NCBI GenBank assembly: GCA_019232725.1
Contig: JAFANK010000194.1
Coordinates: 1-14,285, forward strand
Reading direction: 5' to 3'
DNA: 14,285 nucleotides
Source: Vulcanimicrobiota bacterium
GTDB taxonomy: Bacteria > Vulcanimicrobiota > Vulcanimicrobiia > Eremiobacterales > Eremiobacteraceae
Positions 8,788 to 14,285 of the stretch are shown here, piece by piece. Both the position numbers and the translations under genes were made by a program. Position 1 is the first letter of the stretch. Each line of letters starts with the position of its first letter. Under the pieces are notes generated by a model. The model worked only from the letters and a program-made list of their open reading frames with translations, was not told where the DNA came from and ran no database searches.

Positions 8788-9306
8788 TTAACCCGCGCCC
8801 CCGTGCTCGCCGACCTCGCCGCGCAGCAAGCCGATCGCATGCGCTAACACTGGCCGGATGACCATCATCGTCTCGCGCACCGCTTTTGGGCTGCCGGGAA
8901 GATTGATGATCAGCGTCCGCTTGCGCACGACCGCGGCCGCGCGTGAGAGTATCGCGGTCGGCACGGTTGCGGCACTGGCGTGTCGCATGGCTTCGGCGAT
9001 GCCCGGCACCTCGTAGTCGGCGACCGCCAGTGTGGCTTGGGGCGTGACGTCGCGTTGGCCAAGCCCGGTGCCCCCGGACGTGAAGATGCAGTCGGCAGCA
9101 CCGCGATCGCTCACCACCTTGAGCAGCGACTCGAGCTCCTTACGATCATCGGCCAGCACTTCTTCAGAGACGATCTGCCAGTCTGCCGGAAGACTTTCGC
9201 GCATCACCGGCAGGCATGCGTCAGGGCGCTCACCTGCTGCTGCTTTGTCTGAGAGCACCACGAGTGCCGCGCGCGGGGGCCCCGTCATCTCAGCGCGATC
9301 GATCAT
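8788..9306 (-). CDS. Molybdopterin adenylyltransferase / MoaB-MogA family protein
   Basis: This 172-residue protein belongs to the MogA/MoaB family, which adenylylates molybdopterin before metal insertion in molybdenum cofactor synthesis. Landmarks are 'ALVVLSDKAAAGERPD' (14-29), the substrate loop 'FTSGGTGLGQRDVTPQAT' (75-92), 'VPGIAEAMR' (100-108), 'ILSRAAA' and the C-terminal 'LIINLPGSPKAVRE' (132-145). The start was set at the ATG at 9306 rather than the longer in-frame opening at 9432. It sits in an ATGA overlap with moaC, has AGGGG six bases upstream, and places the protein at family length. Whether it is MogA proper or a MoaB-type paralogue is unclear, so no symbol is given. Its neighbour moaC supports the pathway. 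Confidence 0.92.
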   Translation of the reverse strand: MIDRAEMTGPPRAALVVLSDKAAAGERPDACLPVMRESLPADWQIVSEEVLADDRKELESLLKVVSDRGAADCIFTSGGTGLGQRDVTPQATLAVADYEVPGIAEAMRHASAATVPTAILSRAAAVVRKRTLIINLPGSPKAVRETMMVIRPVLAHAIGLLRGEVGEHGGAG

Positions 9307-9839
9307 AACTTTCCCCTGCGGTAGTGACCGCTCTTGCCACCGGTTTTCTCCACCAGCAAGAGCCGCTCGATCGTCATGCTTCGATCCGCGGCCTTGACCA
9401 TGTCGTAGATGGTCAGCGCAGCGACCGCGCAACCGGTGAGCGCCTCCATTTCAGCTCCCGTCCGCCCTTCGGACGCCACTGCGCAGCGAACTCGGATGCG
9501 GTCATCGCCGCGCGGTTCGCAGCGTACGTCGATATGAGAGATCGCTATCGGATGACAGAGCGGGATGAGTTGCGCCGTGCGCTTGGCCGCGAGCATCCCG
9601 GCGATTTGTGCCGTGATGAGCACGTCACCCTTCTTGGCAGTCCCCGCGCGGATAAGCGCTCGCGCTTTTGCCGACATGACGACATCCGCTTCGGCGATCG
9701 CCGTTCTGGCGGTGACCGCCTTCGCCCCGACGTCGACCATCGCAACAGAGCCGTCACGCGTCACGTGCGACAGCCCCGTGCGACCCCTGTGTGGAGACCC
9801 AGGAACGAGCGGCGTCGTTCGCCGCCGCGATGTCGTCAT
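9303..9839 (-). CDS. moaC: Cyclic pyranopterin monophosphate synthase
   Basis: MoaC converts the MoaA product (3',8-cyclo-7,8-dihydro-GTP) to cyclic pyranopterin monophosphate, an early step of molybdenum cofactor synthesis. Motifs over the 178 residues are 'LSHVTRDGSVAMVDVGAK' (23-40), 'KKGDVLITAQIAGMLAAKRT' (69-88), the active-site 'LIPLCHP' (91-97), 'GRTGAEMEALT' (125-135), 'AALTIYDMVKAADRSM' (140-155) and 'EKTGGKSG' (164-171). The ATG at 9839 is preferred because the frame upstream overlaps uppP and does not resemble the family; there is no strong ribosome site. A 58-bp gap separates it from the uppP stop. No moaA or moaE is in the window. Confidence 0.95.
   Translation of the reverse strand: MTTSRRRTTPLVPGSPHRGRTGLSHVTRDGSVAMVDVGAKAVTARTAIAEADVVMSAKARALIRAGTAKKGDVLITAQIAGMLAAKRTAQLIPLCHPIAISHIDVRCEPRGDDRIRVRCAVASEGRTGAEMEALTGCAVAALTIYDMVKAADRSMTIERLLLVEKTGGKSGHYRRGKL
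9311..9317 (-). promoter_or_regulatory. Ribosome site deciding the MogA/MoaB-family start
   Basis: AGGGGAA on the minus strand within the end of moaC. The AGGGG is six bases before the ATG at 9306. It selects this start over the longer upstream frame and implies coupled translation with moaC. Confidence 0.65.
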
Positions 9840-9897
9840 TGTGGACGAGCACTTCGCAGCAGCATCACCATTTTGCTGCTCGGACAGCGCGTCACAC

Positions 9898-10761
9898 TCA
9901 TGGCGCTGCCGCGTGTCCGCGCAGGGCGATGATCGCAAGACACGCGCCACCGAAGATCCAGCAATACACTGCGAACGGCGTCAGCCGGTGCCGATCGACA
10001 TAGCGCATGAAGAAACGGATCGCGAACAGACCGCACAGGAATGCGACGACGAAGCCGGTTGCGATCACGGCCAGCGGCTCGGGCGCGACGCCCAGCAGTG
10101 CGATGTTGTGCTGACCGACCGCCTCTGCATGCGGATGCACGATGCGTCGGATCTCAAATGCGCTCGCACCGACGATCGCCGGACCCGCGAGCAGGAAGGA
10201 GAACCGCGCGGCCTCTTCTCGTGACATACCCGCGAGCATGCCGCCCGCGATCGAAAAGCCGGAACGGGATCCGCCGGGGACAAGTCCGCCCACTTGGCTC
10301 AGCCCGATGAGGACTGCTTTGCCGAAGCTCAGCTGCTCGGCTTTGAGATCGCGTTGCCGAAGCCGCTCGACGGCGAAGAGCACGAGTCCGGTCACGAGGA
10401 GGAACGCGGCCGCGAACACCGGCATAGCGAAGAGCCTGTCGAAGAATTTTTCGAAGACCTTGCCCACGATCGCGAGCGGGATGGTGCCCGCGATGATGAG
10501 GAGGGCTAGCCGCTCGAACGGCTGCCTGAACGCGTCACCAAAACCAGTGAAAAAGCCGGCAATCAACCTACCATAGTCCCGTGCGAAATACACGAGGACT
10601 GCGAGGAAGGTGCCGAGGTGCAGCATGACCACAAACGGCAAACTGGGGAGCTGCCAGCCGAAAAGATAGGAGAGCAAAAGCGTGTGCGCAGCGCTGCTGA
10701 TCGGAAAAAGCTCCGCCACGCCTTGGATGATGCCGAGCACGACTGCGTGGATGAACGCCAC
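9898..10761 (-). CDS. uppP: Undecaprenyl-diphosphate phosphatase
   Basis: UppP (BacA) is an inner-membrane phosphatase that turns undecaprenyl diphosphate into the monophosphate, recycling the lipid carrier for peptidoglycan and other envelope polymers. The 287 residues are strongly hydrophobic, with about seven or eight membrane segments. Both family signatures are present: 'IIQGVAELFPISSAAH' (11-26) with Gln13/Glu17 and the Ser/His region, and 'GGLVPGGSRSGFSIAGG' (158-174) with Arg166. The usual 'PISSSGH' reads PISSAAH. The start is a GTG at 10761, supported by AAAGGGG five bases upstream. It begins 37 bp after the second tonB and may share its transcript. This gene and the class A PBP further along give the cluster a cell-wall theme. 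Confidence 0.94.
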   Translation of the reverse strand: MAFIHAVVLGIIQGVAELFPISSAAHTLLLSYLFGWQLPSLPFVVMLHLGTFLAVLVYFARDYGRLIAGFFTGFGDAFRQPFERLALLIIAGTIPLAIVGKVFEKFFDRLFAMPVFAAAFLLVTGLVLFAVERLRQRDLKAEQLSFGKAVLIGLSQVGGLVPGGSRSGFSIAGGMLAGMSREEAARFSFLLAGPAIVGASAFEIRRIVHPHAEAVGQHNIALLGVAPEPLAVIATGFVVAFLCGLFAIRFFMRYVDRHRLTPFAVYCWIFGGACLAIIALRGHAAAP

Positions 10762-10766
10762 GGATG

Positions 10767-10773
10767 CCCCTTT
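10767..10773 (-). promoter_or_regulatory. Ribosome site deciding the uppP GTG start
   Basis: AAAGGGG on the minus strand, five bases before the GTG at 10761, in the 37-bp gap after tonB. It supports the non-ATG start. Confidence 0.65.
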
Positions 10774-10798
10774 CTGCTGCGTACCACGTCGAGCCGAT

Positions 10799-11503
10799 TC
10801 ACGTGTCGAGGCTAAACGTATAGATAATCCTGTACGTCTCTGTCACCGGCTCCCCATTGTGTTCCGGTGCGGAATACGAGCTTTCCTGTGCCGCCATCAG
10901 TGCGGCTCGATCGAGCGACGCATATCCTGATGATACCCATACCCGGATATCGCTCGGTCCATCGGGACCGACCGTGAGCAAGATGATGACCGTTCCTTCT
11001 TCTCCTTGCTCGAACGCATCATGCGGGTATTCAGGCCGTACCTCGTGCTCGAATCGAGCGCTGACGATGACATAGCGATCGTCCGCCGGCGCGGAGGGTT
11101 GTGGCGAGACGTCGACAGGAACGTTCGTCGCGGGCGGACCAAGCGAGCCAACCAATGCCGTGCTCGACGGAGTACGCAAAGCCGTCGTGTCACGCGGCGG
11201 CGTCGCGATACGTGTTGCTTGCGGACGCGGTGCGCGCGACAGCGGTTTTGGCTGTACTGCGCGCTGTGTCGCGGTTGGCGTTGGGCTCGGCCGCGGCGTC
11301 GGCCGGGGTGCTGGCGGCGGCGTCTGCAGGGTTGCAATCAGAATCGTCGGCACGGACGGATTCGCTGCGATTGGAAACCGCACCGCCGGTGCTGCGCCCC
11401 CTAACACGATATGCAGCGCCGCCGACGCAATGATAAAACCTGACGTGACCAACACGATCGACCGCCGTTCGGACCTGCCGGCATGACGTGGATCCTCGCT
11501 CAT
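10799..11503 (-). CDS. TonB family energy-transducing protein (second copy)
   Basis: TonB couples the proton-motive force captured by ExbB/ExbD to outer-membrane receptors. This 234-residue copy has one membrane segment (about 15-37) containing the SxxxH motif Ser27...His31 known from TonB membrane helices. A Pro/Arg-rich periplasm-spanning region follows (about 61-140), then a C-terminal TonB domain beginning 'RPEYPHDAFEQGEEGTVIIL' (156-175) and ending in 'YRIIYTFSLDT'. Its ATG overlaps the stop of the ExbD gene upstream as ATGA, so the two are tightly coupled. It differs clearly from the other TonB in the window in linker composition (RPxP/TxPR rather than TPTPKP). No ExbB lies in this pair, so it probably works with the ExbB encoded upstream. 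The partner receptor cannot be inferred. Confidence 0.9.
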   Translation of the reverse strand: MSEDPRHAGRSERRSIVLVTSGFIIASAALHIVLGGAAPAVRFPIAANPSVPTILIATLQTPPPAPRPTPRPSPTPTATQRAVQPKPLSRAPRPQATRIATPPRDTTALRTPSSTALVGSLGPPATNVPVDVSPQPSAPADDRYVIVSARFEHEVRPEYPHDAFEQGEEGTVIILLTVGPDGPSDIRVWVSSGYASLDRAALMAAQESSYSAPEHNGEPVTETYRIIYTFSLDT

Positions 11504-11922
11504 CGCACCACGAACCCCACGTTCTCGTCTCCCGCCTGACGAGCTGCATCGAGGATCTTGATGATCGTGTTGTAGCTCGCCTGCGCATCAGCGATCAGTT
11601 CGATGTACGTGCTCTGACGGCGTTGGGCGTGGCGGCTGACCGCGCCTGCCATCATCTTGTACAGTTGCTCGAACGGAACCGCGTGACCGTCAAGCGTAAT
11701 GTCGTCACCGGCCGTCACTGCGACGACGATGGGAAACGCAGGTCCTGGATCATTTAGGCGCGGCTGGGGCGCACGAGCGACCTGCTTTTGGAATCCAGGC
11801 GGCGTTGAGATGGCGGCGAGGATCATGAAGATGATGAGCAGCACAAGCAACACGTCTGTGAAGGGCGTGATATTGATCTCCGCCATGATGTCTGAAGGTG
11901 TGGAAGCGCGTGCTTGCGTCAT
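11500..11922 (-). CDS. ExbD/TolR biopolymer transport protein (third copy)
   Basis: ExbD sits in the pore of the ExbB pentamer and helps convert proton flow into TonB movement. This 140-residue copy has a short cytoplasmic N-terminus, then 'INITPFTDVLLVLLIIFMIL' (16-35) with the proton-relay aspartate Asp23 at the start of the single membrane helix. A periplasmic domain ends in 'SYNTIIKILDAARQAGDENV' and GFVVR. It is much closer to the ExbD at 13262 (shared 'TPPGFQKQ'/'APPGFQKQ' and the whole C-terminal block) than to the one at 12811. A strong GGAGG lies six bases before the ATG, and the gene is first after the terminator. Its stop overlaps tonB. TolR is the alternative label, but the TonB neighbour favours ExbD. 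Confidence 0.92.
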   Translation of the reverse strand: MTQARASTPSDIMAEINITPFTDVLLVLLIIFMILAAISTPPGFQKQVARAPQPRLNDPGPAFPIVVAVTAGDDITLDGHAVPFEQLYKMMAGAVSRHAQRRQSTYIELIADAQASYNTIIKILDAARQAGDENVGFVVR

Positions 11923-12006
11923 CGCCAGCCTCCGGCGCGGTCACGCATCGATGCGGCGCGATCACGTCTGACTTTGATACGCACAAGTCGTGCGGCCGGA
12001 TGTAAC
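11923..12006 (-). promoter_or_regulatory. Leader region of the exbD-tonB-uppP transcript, with a 12-bp palindrome
   Basis: This is the only sizeable non-coding stretch between a terminator and a downstream gene, so a promoter is expected here. A perfect 12-bp palindrome, CGCATCGATGCG, lies at 11944-11955, about 20 bases upstream of the GGAGG ribosome site. I see no convincing sigma-70 boxes: the best AT-rich piece (TATCAA, 11974-11979) has no good -35 at normal spacing. The palindrome could be an operator, or chance in GC-rich DNA. The expectation of a promoter rests on position, not on a recognised sequence. Confidence 0.35.
11929..11933 (-). promoter_or_regulatory. Strong Shine-Dalgarno site of the third exbD
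   Basis: GGAGG on the minus strand, six bases before the ATG at 11922. It is the best ribosome site in the window and fits a gene that starts a new transcript after the terminator. Confidence 0.7.
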
Positions 12007-12033
12007 GAAAAAGCGGCGTCTTGTGCGCCGCTT
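12007..12033 (-). terminator. Intrinsic (rho-independent) terminator after the first tonB
   Basis: On the minus strand, AAGCGGCG and its exact complement CGCCGCTT form an 8-bp, mostly GC stem (12026-12033 with 12011-12018) around a 7-base loop (CACAAGA). It is followed at once by a T run (TTTTTC counting the last stem bases). It starts 33 bp after the tonB stop and separates the exbB-exbD-exbD-tonB unit from the downstream exbD-tonB-uppP run. Confidence 0.85.
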
Positions 12034-12066
12034 CTCCTTCACGAGCTTCGGTCTGATGCTGAAACG

Positions 12067-12804
12067 TTAATCGAGCTGGAAGTCGTACTCGATCTTGTAC
12101 TGACGGGTGGTGGGAATGCCGTTCGCAAGTGGCGGCCTGAACGTGCTTTCCTGAGCCGCCTGCAATGCCGCCTTATCGAGGGCCGCATTCCCAGACGACT
12201 CCGCGATCGACGCTGCCACCACGTTGCCCGACGGGCCAATCGTGATCAGCACGATCACCGTGCCCTGGATGTTCTGCTCCTTGGCCATCTCCGGGTACTC
12301 GGGCTGGACCTTATGGATGAAGTCCGAGTCCTCGATCTTCACGGGGCCAGTCTCCGGTGGCGCCGTCTTGGCGGGCTCCGGCGTGGCAGGCGCGGCGGTG
12401 GGAACACCCTCGCTGCTGCCCTGCTTGGGCGGCACGTAGGCGGCCTCAGGGGTTCCCTCGCCGCCCTGGCTCTGCGAGTGCACGACGTGCAGTTTGAGCG
12501 GTGGCGGCGTGTTCTTCTGCGGCGGCGGTGTCGGCGTCGGCGGTGGTGTCGGCGTCGGCTTGGGCGTCGGTGTTGGCTTCGGCGGCGGCTTGAACCGCAT
12601 GACCGTTACCACGTGCGGGGGCGGCGTCGCCTCCTCTTTGAAGTGCGGGAACATCCGCTCGGCCGCGCCGCCGAGCACGAAATGCACGAAAGCGGAGAAC
12701 GCAATGAAGAATATAGACAATCCGATGATCGTGTACTTCTCGCGCTTGGTGAAGAGCGCGGGAACGGTATGCGGCTTGTTCGGCTGTGGCGGGTTTGTAG
12801 CCAT
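12067..12804 (-). CDS. TonB family energy-transducing protein (first copy)
   Basis: This 245-residue TonB completes an exbB-exbD-exbD-tonB unit. It has a cytoplasmic N-terminus and a membrane helix (about 25-46) with the SxxxH motif Ser37...His41. A low-complexity Pro/Thr/Lys stretch (about 73-95) follows, then a Pro/Ala linker and the C-terminal TonB domain starting near 'VQPEYPEMAKEQNIQGTVIV' (166-185) and ending 'YKIEYDFQLD'. It transmits energy from the inner-membrane ExbB/ExbD motor to outer-membrane transporters. The ribosome site is TAGGAG, made partly from the TAG stop of the exbD upstream, so translation is probably coupled. The gene ends 33 bp before an intrinsic terminator. The receptor served is unknown. 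Confidence 0.93.
   Translation of the reverse strand: MATNPPQPNKPHTVPALFTKREKYTIIGLSIFFIAFSAFVHFVLGGAAERMFPHFKEEATPPPHVVTVMRFKPPPKPTPTPKPTPTPPPTPTPPPQKNTPPPLKLHVVHSQSQGGEGTPEAAYVPPKQGSSEGVPTAAPATPEPAKTAPPETGPVKIEDSDFIHKVQPEYPEMAKEQNIQGTVIVLITIGPSGNVVAASIAESSGNAALDKAALQAAQESTFRPPLANGIPTTRQYKIEYDFQLD
12520..12588 (-). repeat. Low-complexity Pro-Thr-Lys repeat inside the first tonB
   Basis: Codons 73-95 encode a run built from TPTPKP- and TPPP-like units, seen in the DNA as repeated GGCGTCGG-type hexamers and variants. Such runs form the stiff periplasm-spanning rod of TonB. Their length can change by slippage, so it may vary between strains. Confidence 0.75.
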
Positions 12805-12810
12805 GATCTC

Positions 12811-13248
12811 CTACGGGGTGTTAAGGCCTGTGGCGCCTTGGATCTTGTTCGCCAGGCCGAATTCCAGGAAGCCGGCCGCTTTTGCGGCGTCCATGACCGT
12901 CAACACGGTGCCGTATTTCACGGACGGCGCCGCCTTGATGATGATGTCGTTCGCCTTGCCGAACTGGTCATAATAGGCGCGCATGTGATCGTACAGCTCC
13001 ATCTTGGGGATGATATCCGCGCCCACTTGAATCTCATCTTCATTGGTCTTCGGATTGTGGCTGATGATCATCACGAGCGGTGATTGCGTGACCTTGATCC
13101 GGTTCTTGGCCTCCGGCACCGGCGGCGGCTTCAGCAGGGAGGTGAGGATCATGAAGATGATGAGCAAGACCAACAACACGTCGGTGAACGGCGTGATGTT
13201 GATTGTGGACATGACATCTTCTTCGGGGCTTGAGCCTACGACTGACAT
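12811..13248 (-). CDS. ExbD/TolR biopolymer transport protein (second, divergent copy)
   Basis: This 145-residue copy keeps the membrane signature 'INITPFTDVLLVLLIIFMIL' (16-35) with Asp23. After 'TSLLKPPP' its periplasmic domain is unlike those of the other two: it has 'VTQSPLVMIISHNPKTNEDE', 'DIIIKAAPSVKYGTVLTVMD' and a C-terminal 'EFGLANKIQGATGLNTP' instead of the 'SYNTIIKILDAARQAGD' block. It may therefore act as a different subunit in a mixed ExbD pair rather than a simple duplicate. It starts 13 bp after the preceding exbD, with GAAGG upstream, and its TAG stop is part of the ribosome site of tonB. Confidence 0.92.
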   Translation of the reverse strand: MSVVGSSPEEDVMSTINITPFTDVLLVLLIIFMILTSLLKPPPVPEAKNRIKVTQSPLVMIISHNPKTNEDEIQVGADIIPKMELYDHMRAYYDQFGKANDIIIKAAPSVKYGTVLTVMDAAKAAGFLEFGLANKIQGATGLNTP

Positions 13249-13261
13249 AGCGTCGCCTTCT

Positions 13262-13696
13262 CTACTGCGTCACAAAACCGACGTCGTCATCGCCGGCTTG
13301 GCGCGCCGCGTCTAAGATCTTGATGATCGTGTTGTAACTCGCATCTTGGTCGGCCAGCAATGACACGTGCGTGTTATATGTCGGCTGATGCTTCTGATGG
13401 AACGCAACGGTGGTGGCCATCACGTCATAGAGGCGCTCTGAAGGCACTTCTTTCCCATCGATATATATCCGGTTCTTGGACGTCACCTCAACGTCGATCG
13501 AGTGCTGCAGCTGGCTCTTGGTGATGTTCTGCGGCGAGGTGTTCTTCTTGGGCAGCTGCTTTTGGAAACCCGGGGGTGCCGAGAGAGCGGCCAAGATCAT
13601 GAAGATGATGAGTAGCACGAGCAAGACGTCGGTGAACGGCGTGATGTTGATCTCCGCCATCACCTCGGTGTCTTGCTTGGATGAGGTCATTCCCAT
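13262..13696 (-). CDS. ExbD/TolR biopolymer transport protein (first copy)
   Basis: A 144-residue ExbD with a 15-residue N-terminus, the membrane signature 'INITPFTDVLLVLLIIFMIL' (16-35) holding Asp23, and a periplasmic domain with 'RIYIDGKEVPSERLYDVM' and the C-terminal 'ASYNTIIKILDAARQAGDDD' block. All three ExbDs place Asp23 and an internal Met13 at identical positions, which supports the chosen ATG at 13696; the ATG at Met3 is also possible. The ribosome site is poor (AGAGG about 13 bases upstream). It follows exbB after a 125-bp gap that holds a hairpin. It is probably the main partner of the exbB product. Confidence 0.93.
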   Translation of the reverse strand: MGMTSSKQDTEVMAEINITPFTDVLLVLLIIFMILAALSAPPGFQKQLPKKNTSPQNITKSQLQHSIDVEVTSKNRIYIDGKEVPSERLYDVMATTVAFHQKHQPTYNTHVSLLADQDASYNTIIKILDAARQAGDDDVGFVTQ

Positions 13697-13821
13697 AGGA
13701 TTGCGTTCGCCTCTTCCCTAGTCTCTGCTACGTCTGTTCGCGTGTGTTCGGATCACATGCTGGCGGCTGCAGCGCGCCACCCGTGATGGGAGCGCGCTGA
13801 ACCGAAAAGGGTTGTCCGCCC
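13697..13821 (-). other. Gap between exbB and the first exbD
   Basis: These 125 bases hold no gene that I can support. The only structure seen is the hairpin at 13770-13799, annotated separately. No convincing promoter boxes are visible. Confidence 0.6.
13770..13799 (-). promoter_or_regulatory. GC-rich hairpin between exbB and exbD
   Basis: CAGCGCGC and GCGCGCTG (8 bp) can pair, with a second inner CCC/GGG stem and a 5-base loop. No T run follows on the minus strand, so it is not a normal terminator. It may protect the 3' end of the exbB message or lower read-through into exbD. Function is inferred from position only. Confidence 0.5.
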
Positions 13822-14285
13822 CTACGATCCCGGACGGGGAGCTGGAGCGCCCGCAGGGCCCGGACCTACGCCGGGTTTGCGTGGCGTGTAGAGCTCGGTC
13901 GGGATCGGCGCGCCGGCATTATGGAAGGCAAGCATCTCCGCCAGCTTGTTGGCCGCGACGATCATCTCTTGATTGTACGACTTGATGCGCGACTTGAAAT
14001 AGTTGAAGAAGATCACCGCGATGACCGCGACGGCAAGGCCGGCGGCGGTCGTCACGAGGGCTTCCGAGACGCCTGCCGCCACGACTGCGGGCGTTGAGTT
14101 GCCCTTGAGCGCGATATCTTGGAAGGCGCGGATGATGCCGAGCACCGTACCGAACAGGCCGACGAAGGGCGCGATGACCGCGACCGTACCGATGATCGAC
14201 AAATTCGCCTCAAGCGTGTTGAGCTGCTCGAGGAGCGATATCGAAAGCGCATCCGAGATGTCGGCGCGGCTCTTCTCATGCCGGT
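13822..14285 (-). CDS. ExbB/TolQ/MotA-type proton channel, C-terminal part (5' end outside the window)
   Basis: The last 153 residues of an ExbB-like inner-membrane protein, which forms the proton-conducting pentamer that drives TonB. The frame is open to the right edge, entering as RHEKSRADISDALSI. Two membrane helices of the family are visible: 'TVAVIAPFVGLFGTVLGIIR' and 'ALVTTAAGLAVAVIAVIFFN'. Both carry the usual Gly/Thr positions. The family's Ala-Ile-Pro-Ala at the end of the second reads Ala-Val-Ile-Ala, so the Pro is missing. The protein ends in a Pro/Gly/Ala tail after 'LYTPRKPG'. An internal TTG at 14202 should not be taken as the start, because the family sequence continues upstream of it. 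The following exbD genes support ExbB over MotA or TolQ. Confidence 0.92.
   Translation of the reverse strand, partial: RHEKSRADISDALSISLLEQLNTLEANLSIIGTVAVIAPFVGLFGTVLGIIRAFQDIALKGNSTPAVVAAGVSEALVTTAAGLAVAVIAVIFFNYFKSRIKSYNQEMIVAANKLAEMLAFHNAGAPIPTELYTPRKPGVGPGPAGAPAPRPGS

Noticed and set aside
9307..9432. Longer N-terminus for the molybdopterin adenylyltransferase-like gene
   Set aside because: The extra 42 residues are Arg/His-rich and unlike the family, and they overlap the moaC C-terminus. The ATG at 9306 has a good ribosome site and an ATGA junction.
9840..9897. A small gene or promoter in the gap between uppP and moaC
   Set aside because: Only 58 bases, no -10/-35 boxes and no supported reading frame; it looks like a plain intra-operon gap.
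9840..9950. Longer N-terminus for moaC starting inside uppP
   Set aside because: The added residues do not resemble MoaC and overlap the uppP coding end; the family sequence begins shortly after the ATG at 9839.
12489..12600. Possible tandem-repeat array or CRISPR-like element
   Set aside because: The periodic GGCGTCGG pattern is the codon pattern of the Pro/Thr/Lys rod in tonB; there are no uniform repeats with unique spacers.
11914..13083. A long open frame on the plus strand opposite the exbD and tonB genes
   Set aside because: Its product is Arg/Leu-rich low complexity mirroring the Pro-rich tonB codons; it matches no family I know and lies wholly antisense to three well-supported genes.
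11590..13670. Near-identical DNA blocks in the three exbD genes as a mobile or recombination repeat
   Set aside because: The likeness follows the conserved 'NITPFTDVLLVLLIIFMIL' coding segment and shared ancestry; no inverted ends or target duplications are seen.
14203..14285. Taking the ExbB-like gene as complete from the TTG at 14202
   Set aside because: The same frame continues to the window edge with sequence typical of the helix before the second membrane segment, so the gene is truncated by the window.

Overview
All genes supported here lie on the minus strand, so the region reads from the right edge to the left edge. It is a GC-rich (roughly 60% by eye) stretch of bacterial chromosome, very densely packed and free of mobile elements, RNA genes or CRISPR arrays. 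Two TonB proteins with ExbB/ExbD partners point to a cell with an outer membrane. The order biotin-carrier-like gene, accC, nusB, (pbp), xseA resembles the accB-accC-nusB-xseA neighbourhood of Firmicutes and related lineages. A diderm with a Firmicutes-like order would suit an under-sampled lineage such as Eremiobacterota (WPS-2) or Armatimonadota; this is a low-confidence guess.

Layout in transcription order. (1) 14285-12067: the end of an ExbB/TolQ/MotA-type proton channel, two ExbD proteins and a TonB, closed by a clear intrinsic terminator at 12007-12033. (2) 11922-10799: a third ExbD and a second TonB with no ExbB of their own. (3) 10761-9898: uppP, undecaprenyl-diphosphate phosphatase. 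(4) 9839-8788: moaC and a mogA/moaB-type gene for molybdenum cofactor. (5) 8785-5016: a folate block, folC, folP, folB and a fusion of a degraded FolK (HPPK) domain with a class I SAM methyltransferase. (6) 4991-3012: a biotin-carrier-like protein and accC. (7) 3022-1: nusB, a class A penicillin-binding protein and the first 136 codons of xseA.

From exbD at 11922 to the left edge the genes overlap by 4 bp or lie within about 60 bp. Many junctions are ATGA or GTGA overlaps, so parts (2)-(7) look like one or a few long, translationally coupled transcripts joining envelope energisation, cell-wall lipid recycling, pterin cofactors, fatty-acid carboxylation and peptidoglycan synthesis.

The two most unusual genes are neighbours. 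The FolK-methyltransferase fusion lacks several residues needed for HPPK chemistry. The AccB-like protein next to accC has Arg137 where the biotinylated lysine should be. Both keep their fold signatures, which suggests non-catalytic or regulatory roles. The orphan ExbD-TonB pair is a third point of interest.
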